Assembly: GCA_031556035.1 (NCBI GenBank)
Contig: JAVBTT010000002.1
Coordinates: forward strand, 62,001 to 126,000
Direction: 5' to 3'
Length of the DNA: 64,000 nt
Source: JAVBTT01 sp031556035
Lineage (GTDB): Bacteria > Bacillota > Clostridia > Oscillospirales > UBA929
In this document: positions 17,287 to 27,200 of the stretch, one piece after another
Layout of the letters: the number at the start of each line of letters is the position of its first letter
How positions within the stretch are numbered: position 1 is the stretch's first letter
Position numbers and translations under genes: made by a program
The notes under the pieces: model-generated
Told to the model about the DNA's origin: nothing
The model's input: only the letters and a program-made list of their open reading frames with translations
Databases searched by the model: none

Positions 17287-18258
17287 TTGGATACCATGTT
17301 TTCAGCAAGCCTTGTCGATCTGATCAAGGAATTCAATCTCACAGGGGTTTATTTACCCTCCGACATTGACAAGAGACTTATTGTAAACGACGACGTGAAC
17401 CGTCCCGGGCTCCCGCTCGCCGGCTTTTTCGATTACTTCGACTCCTCGCGCATCCAGGTCATCGGCAAGGTGGAGACCACCTTTATCGAGAGGTTTACGC
17501 CCGAGAGGCGTTACGCCAGCCTCGACAAGCTGATGAGCAAGCGCATCCCCGCCCTAATAGTTTCGCGCGGCATAGACGTATATCCCGAGCTTTTGGAGCT
17601 TGCCGAAAAATACGACGTTCCCCTGCTCTGCTCCAACGAATCCACCTCATACCTGATAAGCTCGATGGTTGCCTCACTAAAGGTGTCGCTGGCTCCCCGG
17701 ATTACAAGGCACGGAGTGCTGGTCGAGGTCTACGGGGAGGGCATATTGCTGCTGGGCGACAGCGGAGTCGGCAAAAGCGAGACGGCGATCGAGCTAGTCA
17801 AGCGGGGCCACAGGCTCATCGCGGACGACGCGGTTGAGATAAAGAAGGTCTCCGCTAAGAGCCTGGTGGGCAGCGCGCCTGAGCTGATCAGGCATTATAT
17901 CGAGCTTCGCGGCATTGGGGTAATGGACGTCCGCAGGATATTCGGCATGGGCGCCGTCAAGCCCACCGAAAAAATTGACCTGGTCATCAACATAGAGATA
18001 TGGAAAGACGGCACCGTATATGACAGGCTCGGACTTGAGGAGCAGTGGACCAGCATACTCGATGTCAAGGTTCCGTACATGACGGTGCCCGTCAAGCCCG
18101 GCCGCAACCTGGCTGTTATTATTGAGGTGGCAGCGATGAACAACCGGCATAAAAAGATGGGCTTCAACGCCGCTCGGGAGTTTACCGAGCGGGTCAACCG
18201 GCATTTCGAAGAACAAAATCGCATTGTCGGAGAGCAGGAGGAAGAATACCGCAAATGA
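17287..18258 (+). CDS. hprK: HPr kinase/phosphorylase
   Basis: HprK phosphorylates Ser46 of HPr, or reverses this, in response to ATP, fructose bisphosphate and phosphate, and so controls carbon catabolite repression. The 323-residue protein has the Walker A motif GDSGVGKS (157-164), the IADDAVEI stretch and the family signature IMDVRRIFGMGAV-like segment GVMDVRRIFGMGAVK. The start is TTG 17287: GGAGGTGA lies 7 nt before it, while the ATG three codons later is too far from that site. The stop overlaps the next gene by 4 bp (ATGA). Confidence 0.96.
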   Translation: MDTMFSASLVDLIKEFNLTGVYLPSDIDKRLIVNDDVNRPGLPLAGFFDYFDSSRIQVIGKVETTFIERFTPERRYASLDKLMSKRIPALIVSRGIDVYPELLELAEKYDVPLLCSNESTSYLISSMVASLKVSLAPRITRHGVLVEVYGEGILLLGDSGVGKSETAIELVKRGHRLIADDAVEIKKVSAKSLVGSAPELIRHYIELRGIGVMDVRRIFGMGAVKPTEKIDLVINIEIWKDGTVYDRLGLEEQWTSILDVKVPYMTVPVKPGRNLAVIIEVAAMNNRHKKMGFNAAREFTERVNRHFEEQNRIVGEQEEEYRK

Positions 18259-19007
18259 ATATCATAGGCGATCTGCATACCCACACTCTCGCCAGCACCC
18301 ACGCGTATTCCACCATCCATGAGCTTATTATGTTCGCCTCCCGAAAGCAGCACAAGCTCCTAGCTGTGACCGACCACGGCCCCGCTCTGCCGGATTCCCC
18401 CCACGAGTGGCATTTCAACGGCCTGAACAGGCTCCCGAGAGAATTGGGCGGCGTTCGCCTGCTAAGCGGCTGCGAGGCGAACATTCAGCCGGGCGGGCGG
18501 CTTGACCTTCCGGATTTTGTTTTGAACCGCCTTGATTTTGTAATAGCCTCAATGCACGGCCCGACATACCCCGCGGCTTCCCTTGAGGAACACACTCAGG
18601 CATGGATACAGACAGCCTCAAACCCGGCGGTCGACTGTCTCGGCCACGCTGGGCAGCCCGCCTATCCCTTCGACATCCCCGCCGTTGTCGGCGCGTGCTC
18701 GCAAAGCGGGACGATATTTGAGATAAACAGCGCCTCATTCACCATACGCAAGGGCAGCGGGGCTATTTGCCGAGAGATAGCGCTTGAATGCAAAAAGCAG
18801 GGTGTGGCGGTGGCCGTAACCTCAGACGCGCACTGCATGTATGAGGTCGGGGAATTCGCTCACGCGCTGGAGCTGCTTGAGTCCATAGATTTCCCCGAGG
18901 AGCTCGTCATCAACAGCAGTATAAAAAGATTCGCCGATTTCTATCGCCGGCGCAACGGTGTAGAACTGTTCGGCGAGGAGGAGAAGGACAGTGTATATTG
19001 GGATTGA
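18255..19007 (+). CDS. PHP-domain phosphoesterase (YcdX type)
   Basis: This 250-residue protein has the PHP metal-site motifs: DLHTHTLAS (6-14), VTDHGPALP, the Glu of SGCEANI, the His of IASMHGP, the CLGHAGQP stretch and SDAHCMYEVG near the end. PHP phosphoesterases use a cluster of two or three metal ions to cleave phosphoester bonds. The YcdX-like subgroup commonly sits in this hprK-murB cluster in Clostridia. The physiological substrate is not known. It overlaps hprK by 4 bp and the next gene by 17 bp, so it is translationally coupled to both. Confidence 0.88.
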   Translation: MNIIGDLHTHTLASTHAYSTIHELIMFASRKQHKLLAVTDHGPALPDSPHEWHFNGLNRLPRELGGVRLLSGCEANIQPGGRLDLPDFVLNRLDFVIASMHGPTYPAASLEEHTQAWIQTASNPAVDCLGHAGQPAYPFDIPAVVGACSQSGTIFEINSASFTIRKGSGAICREIALECKKQGVAVAVTSDAHCMYEVGEFAHALELLESIDFPEELVINSSIKRFADFYRRRNGVELFGEEEKDSVYWD

Positions 19008-19929
19008 TCTTGGCGGCACCAACATCGCGGCGGGCCTTGTCAGCGAGAACTGTGATATTCTGCTCCGCAAAAGCCGACCCACCCGCCCGGAGCGAGGCGC
19101 TCAGGCGATTGTCGACGACATGGCCGAGATGTGCGGGGAGCTAACCGGGGCCCACGGCATATCCCTTAAAGAGCTTGACTGGATCGGCGTCGGCTCCCCG
19201 GGCTCGGTTGATCCTCTTTTAAATCAGATAGTCTTTTCCGGCAACCTGCCGTTCCGCAACACACCTCTGGGTGAAATGCTGTCCTCACGGGTCGGGTCGC
19301 CTGTATACCTCGGCAACGACGGGAACGCGGCCGCCCTGGGGGAGGTCTACGCGGGCGCCGCGAGAGACTATGATTCGGCGCTGCTGGTGACCATCGGCAC
19401 CGGAATTGGCGGCGGCATAGTGATAGACCGCCGCATACACACCGGTTTTAACGGCATGGCCGGTGAGATCGGACATATGGCGATTGTGGAGGGCGGCCGC
19501 CAGTGTACATGCGGGCGAAAGGGCTGCTGGGAAGCCTACGCCTCCGCCAGCGGGCTGATAGCGCTTACGCGCGAGGCGATGGAGAAGGATAAAAAAAGCT
19601 CCATGTGGGAGCTGGCCGGCGGACTTGACCGGGTGGACGGCAGAACCTCGTTTGACGGACTGCGCCTGGGCGACACATCGGCCAGGGGAGTAGTGGACGC
19701 CTTCATACGTTACCTTGCCTGCGGTCTGGCCAACATAATCGATATACTTCAGCCAGCCATAGTATGCCTGGGCGGCGGGGTCGCAAAAGAGGGCGAAGCA
19801 TTGCTCAAGCCGCTTCGCAAGCTCACGCGCACAGAGAGCTTCGATGTGGGTGACCGGCACTGTGAGATTACGGCCGCGGCCCTCGGAAATGACGCGGGCA
19901 TAATCGGCGCCGCGATGCTCGGCAAATAA
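18991..19929 (+). CDS. glcK: ROK-family glucokinase
   Basis: The enzyme phosphorylates glucose to glucose 6-phosphate in the cytoplasm. The 312-residue protein has the phosphate loop GIDLGGTNIAAG (4-15), catalytic Asp110 in LGNDGNAA, the ROK signature with EIGHM, and the zinc-binding CTCGRKGCWE (172-181). The start is GTG 18991, preceded by GAGGAGGAGAAGG and overlapping the PHP gene by 17 bp. Its position beside hprK and upstream of a glycogen locus fits sugar phosphate supply. A regulatory ROK protein is excluded because no DNA-binding domain is present. Confidence 0.9.
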   Translation: MYIGIDLGGTNIAAGLVSENCDILLRKSRPTRPERGAQAIVDDMAEMCGELTGAHGISLKELDWIGVGSPGSVDPLLNQIVFSGNLPFRNTPLGEMLSSRVGSPVYLGNDGNAAALGEVYAGAARDYDSALLVTIGTGIGGGIVIDRRIHTGFNGMAGEIGHMAIVEGGRQCTCGRKGCWEAYASASGLIALTREAMEKDKKSSMWELAGGLDRVDGRTSFDGLRLGDTSARGVVDAFIRYLACGLANIIDILQPAIVCLGGGVAKEGEALLKPLRKLTRTESFDVGDRHCEITAAALGNDAGIIGAAMLGK

Positions 19930-20030
19930 CTGGATTTAATTCGTACCTGTGGGGGCAGAATGAGCCTATACCGTTTTTCCTCCATATTTATATCGTAAGT
20001 ATTTATTATTTGGAACTTTTGGGAGAGTTA

Positions 20031-20897
20031 ATGGACTGGAAACTTATTTGTCAGGACGTAAGATACGACGAGCCCATGAGCCGCCATACCTCCTTCGGAG
20101 TTGGCGGCCCTGCGGAGTTTTTTCTGCGCCCGCACACGCGGGAGGAATTGATTAAAATACTGGAGCAGGCCCCGGACGCGTTTATACTGGGTAACGGCAC
20201 GAATCTTCTGGTGTCGGACGCGGGGCTCCGCGGGGTTGTTGTCGCCACCACCGCTCTGCGCGCGCTCACAAGGCTTGATGAGACCCGCATATCCTGCGAG
20301 TGTGGCGCACTGCTGTCCCAGGCGGCGGCCTTTGCCTGGAAGCTCGGCCTGAGCGGACTTGAGTTCGCGGCCGGTATCCCCGGCACGGTGGGCGGCGCTG
20401 TGTTTATGAACGCCGGGGCGTACGACGGTGAAATAGCTCAGGTGGTGGCGTCCAGCGAAGCCCTGAGGGAGGGCGGGGTGTCTATTATCACAGACCACGG
20501 CTTCGGATACCGCGACAGCGTCTATAAAAGGGAACCGAGGCTGGTGGCGCTGTCCGCGGTCTTTGCTCTCACGGCAGATGACAGTGACAATATCCGTGCA
20601 AAAATGGACGATTACACAGCACGGCGCAGGAGCAAGCAGCCCCTTGAGTGGCCGAGCGCGGGAAGCGTGTTCAAACGTCCTCCCGGCAATTTCGCCGGCT
20701 CGCTTATTGAGCGGTGCGGACTGAAGGGCTGCTCAATCGGGGGTGCGCAGGTCAGCGAAAAGCACGCGGGCTTTATAATCAACAGGGGCGGAGCCACCTG
20801 TGAAGATGTTGTGAGGCTCATCGGGCACATACAAAAGACAGTTCTTGAAAATACCGGAGTCTCCCTCGAGACGGAGCTCCGCACGGTGGGTATCTGA
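20031..20897 (+). CDS. murB: UDP-N-acetylenolpyruvoylglucosamine reductase
   Basis: MurB is the FAD enzyme that reduces UDP-GlcNAc-enolpyruvate to UDP-MurNAc in peptidoglycan synthesis. The 288-residue protein shows HTSFGVGGPAEFF (20-32), the FAD-site ILGNGTNLLVSDAGLRG, GLEFAAGIPGTVGGAVFMNAG, the catalytic serine in GYRDSVYK and the end stretch SAGSVFKRP then NTGVSLETELRTVG. I chose ATG 20031, 3 nt after GGGAGAG; an in-frame TTG at 20010 lacks such a site. The last base of its stop is shared with the rapZ start (TGATG). Confidence 0.96.
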   Translation: MDWKLICQDVRYDEPMSRHTSFGVGGPAEFFLRPHTREELIKILEQAPDAFILGNGTNLLVSDAGLRGVVVATTALRALTRLDETRISCECGALLSQAAAFAWKLGLSGLEFAAGIPGTVGGAVFMNAGAYDGEIAQVVASSEALREGGVSIITDHGFGYRDSVYKREPRLVALSAVFALTADDSDNIRAKMDDYTARRRSKQPLEWPSAGSVFKRPPGNFAGSLIERCGLKGCSIGGAQVSEKHAGFIINRGGATCEDVVRLIGHIQKTVLENTGVSLETELRTVGI

Positions 20898-21748
20898 TGG
20901 AATTTTTCATTGTCTCCGGACTATCCGGCGCGGGTAAAAGCCAGGTCGCCAAGATATTCGAGGATTTGGGCTACTATTGCGTCGACAATATGCCTGTGGA
21001 GCTGATCCCCTCGTTCGCCGAGATAAGCGCGGCCTCACAGGGGCGTTTTGAGCGCGTTGTGCTGGTCACCGACATACGTATCGGCCAGAGCTTCGACATT
21101 CTCTTCAATTCCCTTGACCTTATAAGCGCGATGAACTGCGCTTATAAAATAATATTCGTGGAAGCGCGCACCGACATCATAGTCAGGCGCTATAAGGAAT
21201 CCCGGCGCCGCCACCCGCTTGACAGGAACGGCGTAGAGCGGGCTGTGGAGCTTGAGAACGAGCTGCTCGCCCCGGTGCGCGATAAGGCCGACTATATTAT
21301 TGACACCTCCGCGATGAGCACCGGAGCCCTTCGCCAGCACCTGATATCCCTGTTCGCGCATCCGGACACACGCCCTCTCAGCGTAACCGTATGTTCCTTC
21401 GGTTACAAGCACGGGCTCCCTCAGGAGGCCGACCTTGTGTTCGACGTGCGTTTCCTGCCAAACCCGTTCCACATCCCCGAGCTTCGCCCCCACTCCGGAC
21501 TTGAGGCCCCCGTGAGGGATTTTGTCATGAAATTCCCTCAGACAGCCGAATTCCTGCAAAAGCTTGAGGATATGCTCGATTATTTAATTCCGCAATTCTT
21601 TCAGGAGGGAAAGACCGGGCTATTTGTTGCCGTTGGCTGTACCGGCGGAAGACACCGTTCGGTGGCGATGGCCGAGGCGGTCGGCGCCCACTTGATTAAA
21701 AATGACGTGATGGCGGCGGTTATCCACCGCGACATCAACAGGAGTTAG
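20897..21748 (+). CDS. rapZ: RNase adapter protein RapZ (YvcJ)
   Basis: RapZ is a P-loop nucleotide-binding protein. In Enterobacteria it guides RNase E to the small RNA GlmZ and so controls GlcN6P synthesis; in Bacillus the homologue YvcJ affects competence. The 283-residue protein has Walker A GLSGAGKS (8-15), the GYYCVDNMPVELIP stretch, and the C-terminal domain with SFGYKHGLPQEADLVFDVRFLPNP and VGCTGGRHRSV. The start overlaps the murB stop. The order rapZ-yvcK-whiA is conserved in Gram-positive bacteria. Confidence 0.96.
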   Translation: MEFFIVSGLSGAGKSQVAKIFEDLGYYCVDNMPVELIPSFAEISAASQGRFERVVLVTDIRIGQSFDILFNSLDLISAMNCAYKIIFVEARTDIIVRRYKESRRRHPLDRNGVERAVELENELLAPVRDKADYIIDTSAMSTGALRQHLISLFAHPDTRPLSVTVCSFGYKHGLPQEADLVFDVRFLPNPFHIPELRPHSGLEAPVRDFVMKFPQTAEFLQKLEDMLDYLIPQFFQEGKTGLFVAVGCTGGRHRSVAMAEAVGAHLIKNDVMAAVIHRDINRS

Positions 21749-21759
21749 GCGGAGAGGCG

Positions 21760-22827
21760 ATGGATTACAAAGCACTGGACACCGCACGGGATTCCGGCGT
21801 CCGTATCGCGGCTGTCGGGGGCGGAACCGGGCTGTCCTCCATGCTGCGCGGTCTTAAGCGCTGTACCGAGAACATAACGGCCGTCGTAACCGTGGCCGAC
21901 GACGGCGGCGGCAGCGGCGTCCTTCGGCAAGATCTGGGCATGCTTCCCCCGGGGGACATAAGAAACTGCATACTCGCGCTGGCAAACACGGAGCCCACAA
22001 TGGAAAAGCTCATAAACTACAGGTTTCCGGAGGGCGTCAACGCCGGTCAGAGCTTCGGAAACCTTTTTCTCGCTGCGCTCACCGGCATTTCTGACAGCTT
22101 CGACACGGCCATATCGCGCATGGGCGACATACTGGCGATTACGGGCTGCGTTTTGCCAGTTACGCGCGAGAATGTTTTTTTGGAAGCCGTTTTCGACAAC
22201 GGCTCAAAGGTGCTGGGCGAATCCAAAATCTTCGCGGTAAAAAAAGAGCAAAACTGCCGGATAAGCCAGGTCAGGCTCATGCCGGAGAGGGCGGCCCCCC
22301 ATCCGGAGGTCTTGAAGGCGTTTGAGACCGCGGACCTGATTGTGCTGGGCCCCGGCAGTCTTTATACCTCGGTGATACCCAACCTGCTTGTGGACGGCAT
22401 CGCCGGGGCAATCTCCCGCTCCCCCGCCCTGCGCGTCTATGTCTGCAACGTGATGACGCAGGAGGGCGAGACTGAGGGTTACACCGCCTTTGACCACGCG
22501 GCCGCGCTACATAAGCACGGCGGGGTATTCGACGTCTGTCTCGTCAACAGCACGCCCATACCTCCGCAGTTGCTGGAGCGCTACGCGTTTGAGGGCGCGG
22601 CGTCCACAGTCGTGGATCGCGGGCGTTTTGAGGAAGCCGGGATACCGCTTGTGGAATACCCCCTCATGGACATACGCTCGAACATGGTGCGCCACCATCC
22701 GCTAAAGCTCGCCTACGCCATTCTGCAGGTCTGGAGGGACATGCGTCCGCGGGGCGGGCACCGGGGAGAGCTCGACCTCTCTATTCTCGACTGGATGGCT
22801 GAAATGCTCCAGGAGCCTCTGCCATGA
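21760..22827 (+). CDS. yvcK: YvcK/CofD-like gluconeogenesis factor
   Basis: YvcK binds UDP-sugars and is needed for growth on gluconeogenic carbon and for normal cell shape in Bacillus. The 355-residue protein has the nucleotide loop AVGGGTGLSSMLRGLK (18-33), VTVADDGGGSGVLR, the PPGDIRNCI stretch, GPGSLYTSVIPNLLV and YVCNVMTQEGETEGYTA. A GGCGGAGAG site precedes the ATG. The stop overlaps whiA by 4 bp, so the two are coupled. Confidence 0.95.
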   Translation: MDYKALDTARDSGVRIAAVGGGTGLSSMLRGLKRCTENITAVVTVADDGGGSGVLRQDLGMLPPGDIRNCILALANTEPTMEKLINYRFPEGVNAGQSFGNLFLAALTGISDSFDTAISRMGDILAITGCVLPVTRENVFLEAVFDNGSKVLGESKIFAVKKEQNCRISQVRLMPERAAPHPEVLKAFETADLIVLGPGSLYTSVIPNLLVDGIAGAISRSPALRVYVCNVMTQEGETEGYTAFDHAAALHKHGGVFDVCLVNSTPIPPQLLERYAFEGAASTVVDRGRFEEAGIPLVEYPLMDIRSNMVRHHPLKLAYAILQVWRDMRPRGGHRGELDLSILDWMAEMLQEPLP

Positions 22828-23687
22828 CGTTTAACTCGAAAGTGAAAACCGAGCTCTGCCGGGTGGAAATAATCCCCGGCTGCTGCGTCCGCGCGGAGCT
22901 GTACGGCGCGCTCCTGCTGGGCCAGCAGTTTGAGCCCGGCGGGATACGTATAGTCACCAAGCATCCGGGATTCGCGGCAAGGCTCCGCCAGCTCCTCATG
23001 TCCGCTTTCGACATTGACCTGCCTGGAGGCGGTGATGTCTGCATAACCTCGCGGGAGCTGTGCTCCAAAATTCACAGCGCTTACGGGTATGGCGGCGCCG
23101 GAGTGGCGCTGCACCTGAACAACTCTGCCCTTGAAAACGACTGCTGCCCGGCGGCCTTCCTGCGCGGAGCGTTTCTGGCCGGCGGCGCCGTGATCGATCC
23201 CCTCAAGAGCTATCACCTTGAGATAGTGACTCCCCGGCTTCCGCTGTCACGCGAGCTCACGGCGCTTATGCTGGAATGCGGGCTAACGCCAAAGCACATT
23301 CCGCGCTCCGGGGCGCAGTTGCTGTATTTCAAGGCCTCCGAGGCCATTGAGGACTTTTTGACTCTCATCGGAGCTCCGGTGAGCGCGATGGAGGTCATGG
23401 AGGCGAAGATCGAAAAGGATTTGCGCAACCGCGTCAACCGCGCGGTCAACTGCGAAACCGGAAACGTCACCAAGACTGTCGAGGCCTACGCCCGCCAGCG
23501 GGTGGCGATAGAGCGGCTCATGGGCTCCGAGCGCTGGGACAGGCTGCCGGACTCTCTGAAAACAACGGCGTCCGAGCGTCTTGCCAATCCTGAGGAGAGC
23601 CTTTCGGAGCTGTCCGAGCGGCTGGGGGTGGGGCGCTCGGCGCTGAACCACAGGCTGCGCAAGCTCGAGGAGCTGGGGAGGGCGTAG
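22824..23687 (+). CDS. whiA: WhiA-family DNA-binding regulator
   Basis: WhiA controls sporulation division genes in Streptomyces and affects cell division in Firmicutes. The 287-residue protein has an N-terminal degenerate LAGLIDADG homing-endonuclease-like region, including the segment FLRGAFLAGGAVIDP, and a C-terminal helix-turn-helix (LSELSERLGVGRSALNHRLRKL). The catalytic residues of true homing nucleases are not expected in this family. It is the last gene of the hprK cluster and overlaps yvcK by 4 bp. Confidence 0.95.
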   Translation: MTFNSKVKTELCRVEIIPGCCVRAELYGALLLGQQFEPGGIRIVTKHPGFAARLRQLLMSAFDIDLPGGGDVCITSRELCSKIHSAYGYGGAGVALHLNNSALENDCCPAAFLRGAFLAGGAVIDPLKSYHLEIVTPRLPLSRELTALMLECGLTPKHIPRSGAQLLYFKASEAIEDFLTLIGAPVSAMEVMEAKIEKDLRNRVNRAVNCETGNVTKTVEAYARQRVAIERLMGSERWDRLPDSLKTTASERLANPEESLSELSERLGVGRSALNHRLRKLEELGRA

Positions 23688-23729
23688 GGGGGTAAGGCAA
23701 AACGCATACGGTTCCAAGGAGAATATTTC

Positions 23730-24221
23730 TTGAAATATTTGCCGCAAAGAAAGAGTATCAGATTGAAAGCTTTCGACTATGGAAGCATCGGTGCATATTT
23801 TATAACCATTTGCGTAAAAGACAGGAATGAATTGTTGGGCACAGTTGACGTAGGGGCGATTCATAATCGCCCGCAGCTTATATTGTCAGAGTACGGAAAA
23901 ACAGTTGAATCATCAATCAAGCAAATATCGGAATATTCAGACACCCGCGTCGATAAATATGTAGTTATGCCAAACCATGTGCACATGATTCTATTGGTTA
24001 AGGCCAACGATAAAAACGGGCGATTGCGAATCGCCCCTACAAATATCTCGGTCACAATCCAACAACTGAAACGCCGGGTTTCTAAAGAAATAGGCTTCTC
24101 TTTTTGGCAAAAATCCTACCACGACCACATAATCCGCAGCGGGGAGGATTACCAAAACCATTGGCGGTATATTGATGAAAACCCCGCAAAATGGGCGGAG
24201 GATGAATATTTTGTAAGGTAA
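23730..24221 (+). CDS. REP-associated tyrosine transposase (RAYT, Y1_Tnp)
   Basis: This 163-residue single-strand DNA transposase is of the IS200-like HUH type that handles REP palindromes. It has the HUH pair in VMPNHVHMILLV (His83 and His85) and the catalytic Tyr130 in WQKSYHDHIIR, followed by IDENPAKW near the end. AAGGAGA lies 7 nt before a TTG start at 23730. The gene is more AT-rich than whiA and dnaE, between which it lies, and has no inverted repeats of an insertion sequence. Two REP-like palindromes are built into its reading frame (see repeats). All catalytic residues are present, so the protein could be active. Confidence 0.85.
   Translation: MKYLPQRKSIRLKAFDYGSIGAYFITICVKDRNELLGTVDVGAIHNRPQLILSEYGKTVESSIKQISEYSDTRVDKYVVMPNHVHMILLVKANDKNGRLRIAPTNISVTIQQLKRRVSKEIGFSFWQKSYHDHIIRSGEDYQNHWRYIDENPAKWAEDEYFVR
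23849..24041 (+). repeat. Inverted pair of REP-like palindromes inside the RAYT gene
   Basis: The first palindrome is gtaggGGCGATT-cat-AATCGCCCg (arms 23854-23861 and 23865-23872). The second is aaaacGGGCGATT-gcg-AATCGCCCCTAC (arms 24018-24025 and 24029-24036). They share the same 8-bp arms and point in opposite directions, so the segment is bounded by GTAGGGGCGATT and AATCGCCCCTAC. Both are translated in frame as VGAIHNRPQ and NGRLRIAPT. Confidence 0.75.
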
Positions 24222-24294
24222 TCCGGTACGCAATGTCTAAACATTACGCTATACAGTACACAATCCCCCATTCTTTCAACCAGAGGTTACCGCG

Positions 24295-27200
24295 ATGAGC
24301 AATTTTGTACACCTCCATCTGCACACCGAGTACAGCCTGCTGGACGGCGCGTGCCGTATCGGCAGGCTTTTCGGGCGCCTCAAAGAGCTCGGACAGACGG
24401 CCTGCGCGATCACCGACCACGGGGTTATGTATGGGGCGGTGGACTTCTACAGGGCCGCGAAGGAGGCCGGAATTAAGCCGATCATCGGCTGCGAGGTCTA
24501 TGTCGCCCCGCGCACCCGCTTTGACAGGGTGCACGAATTGGACTCCGACCCGCACCACCTCGTGCTGCTGTGCAAAAATGAGCAGGGCTGGCGCAGCCTG
24601 TGCAAGCTGGAGAGCCTCGCCTTTACCGAGGGCTTTTACGGCAAGCCCAGGGTTGATACTGAGCTGCTGGAGAAATACCACGACGGCCTGATCGCGATGT
24701 CCGCCTGCCTGTCCGGGCAAATCCCCAAGCTGTTGCTGGAGGGCCGTTATGGAGAGGCTGCCGAGACCGCCAGTTGGTACGAGGGGCTTTTTGGAAAGGG
24801 CAATTACTATCTTGAGATACAGGATCACGGAATCCCGGAGGAAAAGCAGGTCGCAAGGCAGCTCATCAAGCTTTCACGCGAGACCGGCATCCCGCTGGTC
24901 GCCACAAACGACGCCCATTACCTGAAAAAAGAGGACGCCTATTCCCAGGACGTCATGCTCTGCATCCAAACCAACAAGACCGTCGACGACACGGACAGGA
25001 TGAAGTTCTCCACCGAGGAGATGTACGTCAAATCCGAGAAGGAGATGGAGAGGCTTTTCCCGCCGGAGGCTCTGGAAAACACCGGAAAAATCGCCGGGAT
25101 GTGCGATTTTGATTTTGAATTCGGCAAATACCACCTGCCCCGCTTCACCCTTCCGGAGGGTGAGCCGGACAGCGCCGCGTATCTTCGCAAGCTGGCTTCG
25201 AAGGGCTTCGGAACCCGTTATCCGGAGCCGCTGCCCGGCTACATCGAGAGGCTGAATTTTGAGCTGGACATGATCATACGCATGGGCTTCGCCGACTACT
25301 TCCTGATAGTCTCCGACTTTATCGCCTTCGCGCGCGGCAGGGATATCCCGGTCGGGCCGGGGCGCGGTTCGGCGGCCGGCAGCATGGTCTCCTACTGCCT
25401 GTTCATCACCGACGTCGACCCGATGAAGTACGCACTGCTGTTTGAGCGCTTTTTGAACCCGGAGCGTGTCAGCATGCCGGATATAGACATTGACTTCTGC
25501 GTGCTGAGGCGCCAGGAGGTCATCGACTATGTCATAGGCAAGTACGGCGAAAGCCAGGTCGCCCAGATCGTCACCTTCGGCACCATGGGCGCCAAGGCTG
25601 TCGTGCGGGACGTGGCGCGCGCCCTCGGGTACACCTACGCGGAGGCGGACGCAGTTGCCAAGGCGATCCCCTTTTCGCTGCACATGACCCTGGACAGGGC
25701 GCTGGAGGTATCCCCCTCTCTGCGGGAAATGTATGAAAACGACCAGAGGGTTCAACAGCTCATCGACACCTCCCGGGCGCTGGAGGGCATGCCGCGGCAC
25801 GCCTCCACACACGCGGCCGGAGTGGTCATAACCGCCTCCCCTGTAAGCGACTACGTGCCGCTGGCCAAAAACGACGAGGCGGTCGTAACCCAGTTCCCGA
25901 TGAACACCCTGGAGGAGCTTGGCCTTCTCAAGATGGACTTTCTCGGCCTTCGCAACCTGACCGTGCTATACGAGTGCGAAAAATTGGTTCTCGCCAGCCA
26001 CCCAGCTTTTAACGGCATCCCCGAGGACGACCGGGAGACGTTTGAAATGCTGTCCGCCGGGAAGACCTCGGGAGTATTCCAGCTGGAGAGCGCGGGCATG
26101 ACCGGGGTGTGCGTCGGGCTGAAGCCGCAGTCCATAGAGGATATCACCGCCGTTGTGGCTCTGTTCCGCCCGGGGCCGATGGAATCCATCCCCCGCTTTG
26201 TGGACAGCAAACACCATCCCGAGCGTGTGCGGTATAAGCACCCGCTGCTGGAGCCGATCCTCCAGGTCACATACGGCTGCATAGTCTACCAGGAGCAGGT
26301 GCTGGAAATTCTGCAAAAGCTGGCCGGCTTTACACTGGCGCACGCCGACCTGGTGCGCCGGGCGATGAGCAAGAAGAAGCACGACGCGCTGGTTCGGGAG
26401 AAGGCGGCGTTTATCGAGGGCTGCGTGAAAAACGGGGTGGGCGAGTCAACCGCGATCAGTCTTTTCGACGAGATTATGGACTTCGCCAACTACGCCTTCA
26501 ACAAATCCCACGCGGTCGCCTACGCGATCATCGCCTACCGCACCGCCTATATGAAGTGCCATTACCCCCGCGAATACATCGCGGCGCTGCTCAGCTCCGT
26601 TCTGGAAAGCACTTCCAAGGTGCAGGAGTATATCGCCGAGTGCAAAGACCAGGGCATCCGGGTGCTGCCCCCCGATGTCAACGAATCCCACGCGGGCTTC
26701 ACCGTGTCCGGGGACGCGATACGCTTCGGGCTGATGGCCGTAAAAAACCTGGGACGCAACCTGATATCCGATTTGGTCAGGGAGCGCGAGGCCGGGGGCG
26801 GGTTCGCCTCCTTTGAGGATTTCTGCGCACGGATGGTAAAGCACGACATGAACAAGCGCGCCTTTGACAGTTTGATCCGCTGCGGTGCGCTCGACACCTT
26901 CGGACACAAGCGAAGCCAGCTGCTCATGGTTTTTGAAGGATACGTCGACAGCCTGCTCGCGGAGCGCAGGGGAGCCATAGAGGGGCAGTCCAGCCTCTTC
27001 GGAGATGCCGAGGCCCCGTCAATACGCCTCCCTGACATTGACGAGCTGCCCATCCGCCAGCGTCTGGACATGGAGCGGGACATCACCGGGCTCTATATAT
27101 CCGGACACCCTATGGACGTCTACAGGCGAGAGATCAGGGCGGCCAGGGCAACGCCCATCCGCCTGATAAACGAGGAATCGGAAAACGGCGGAGCCTCCTT

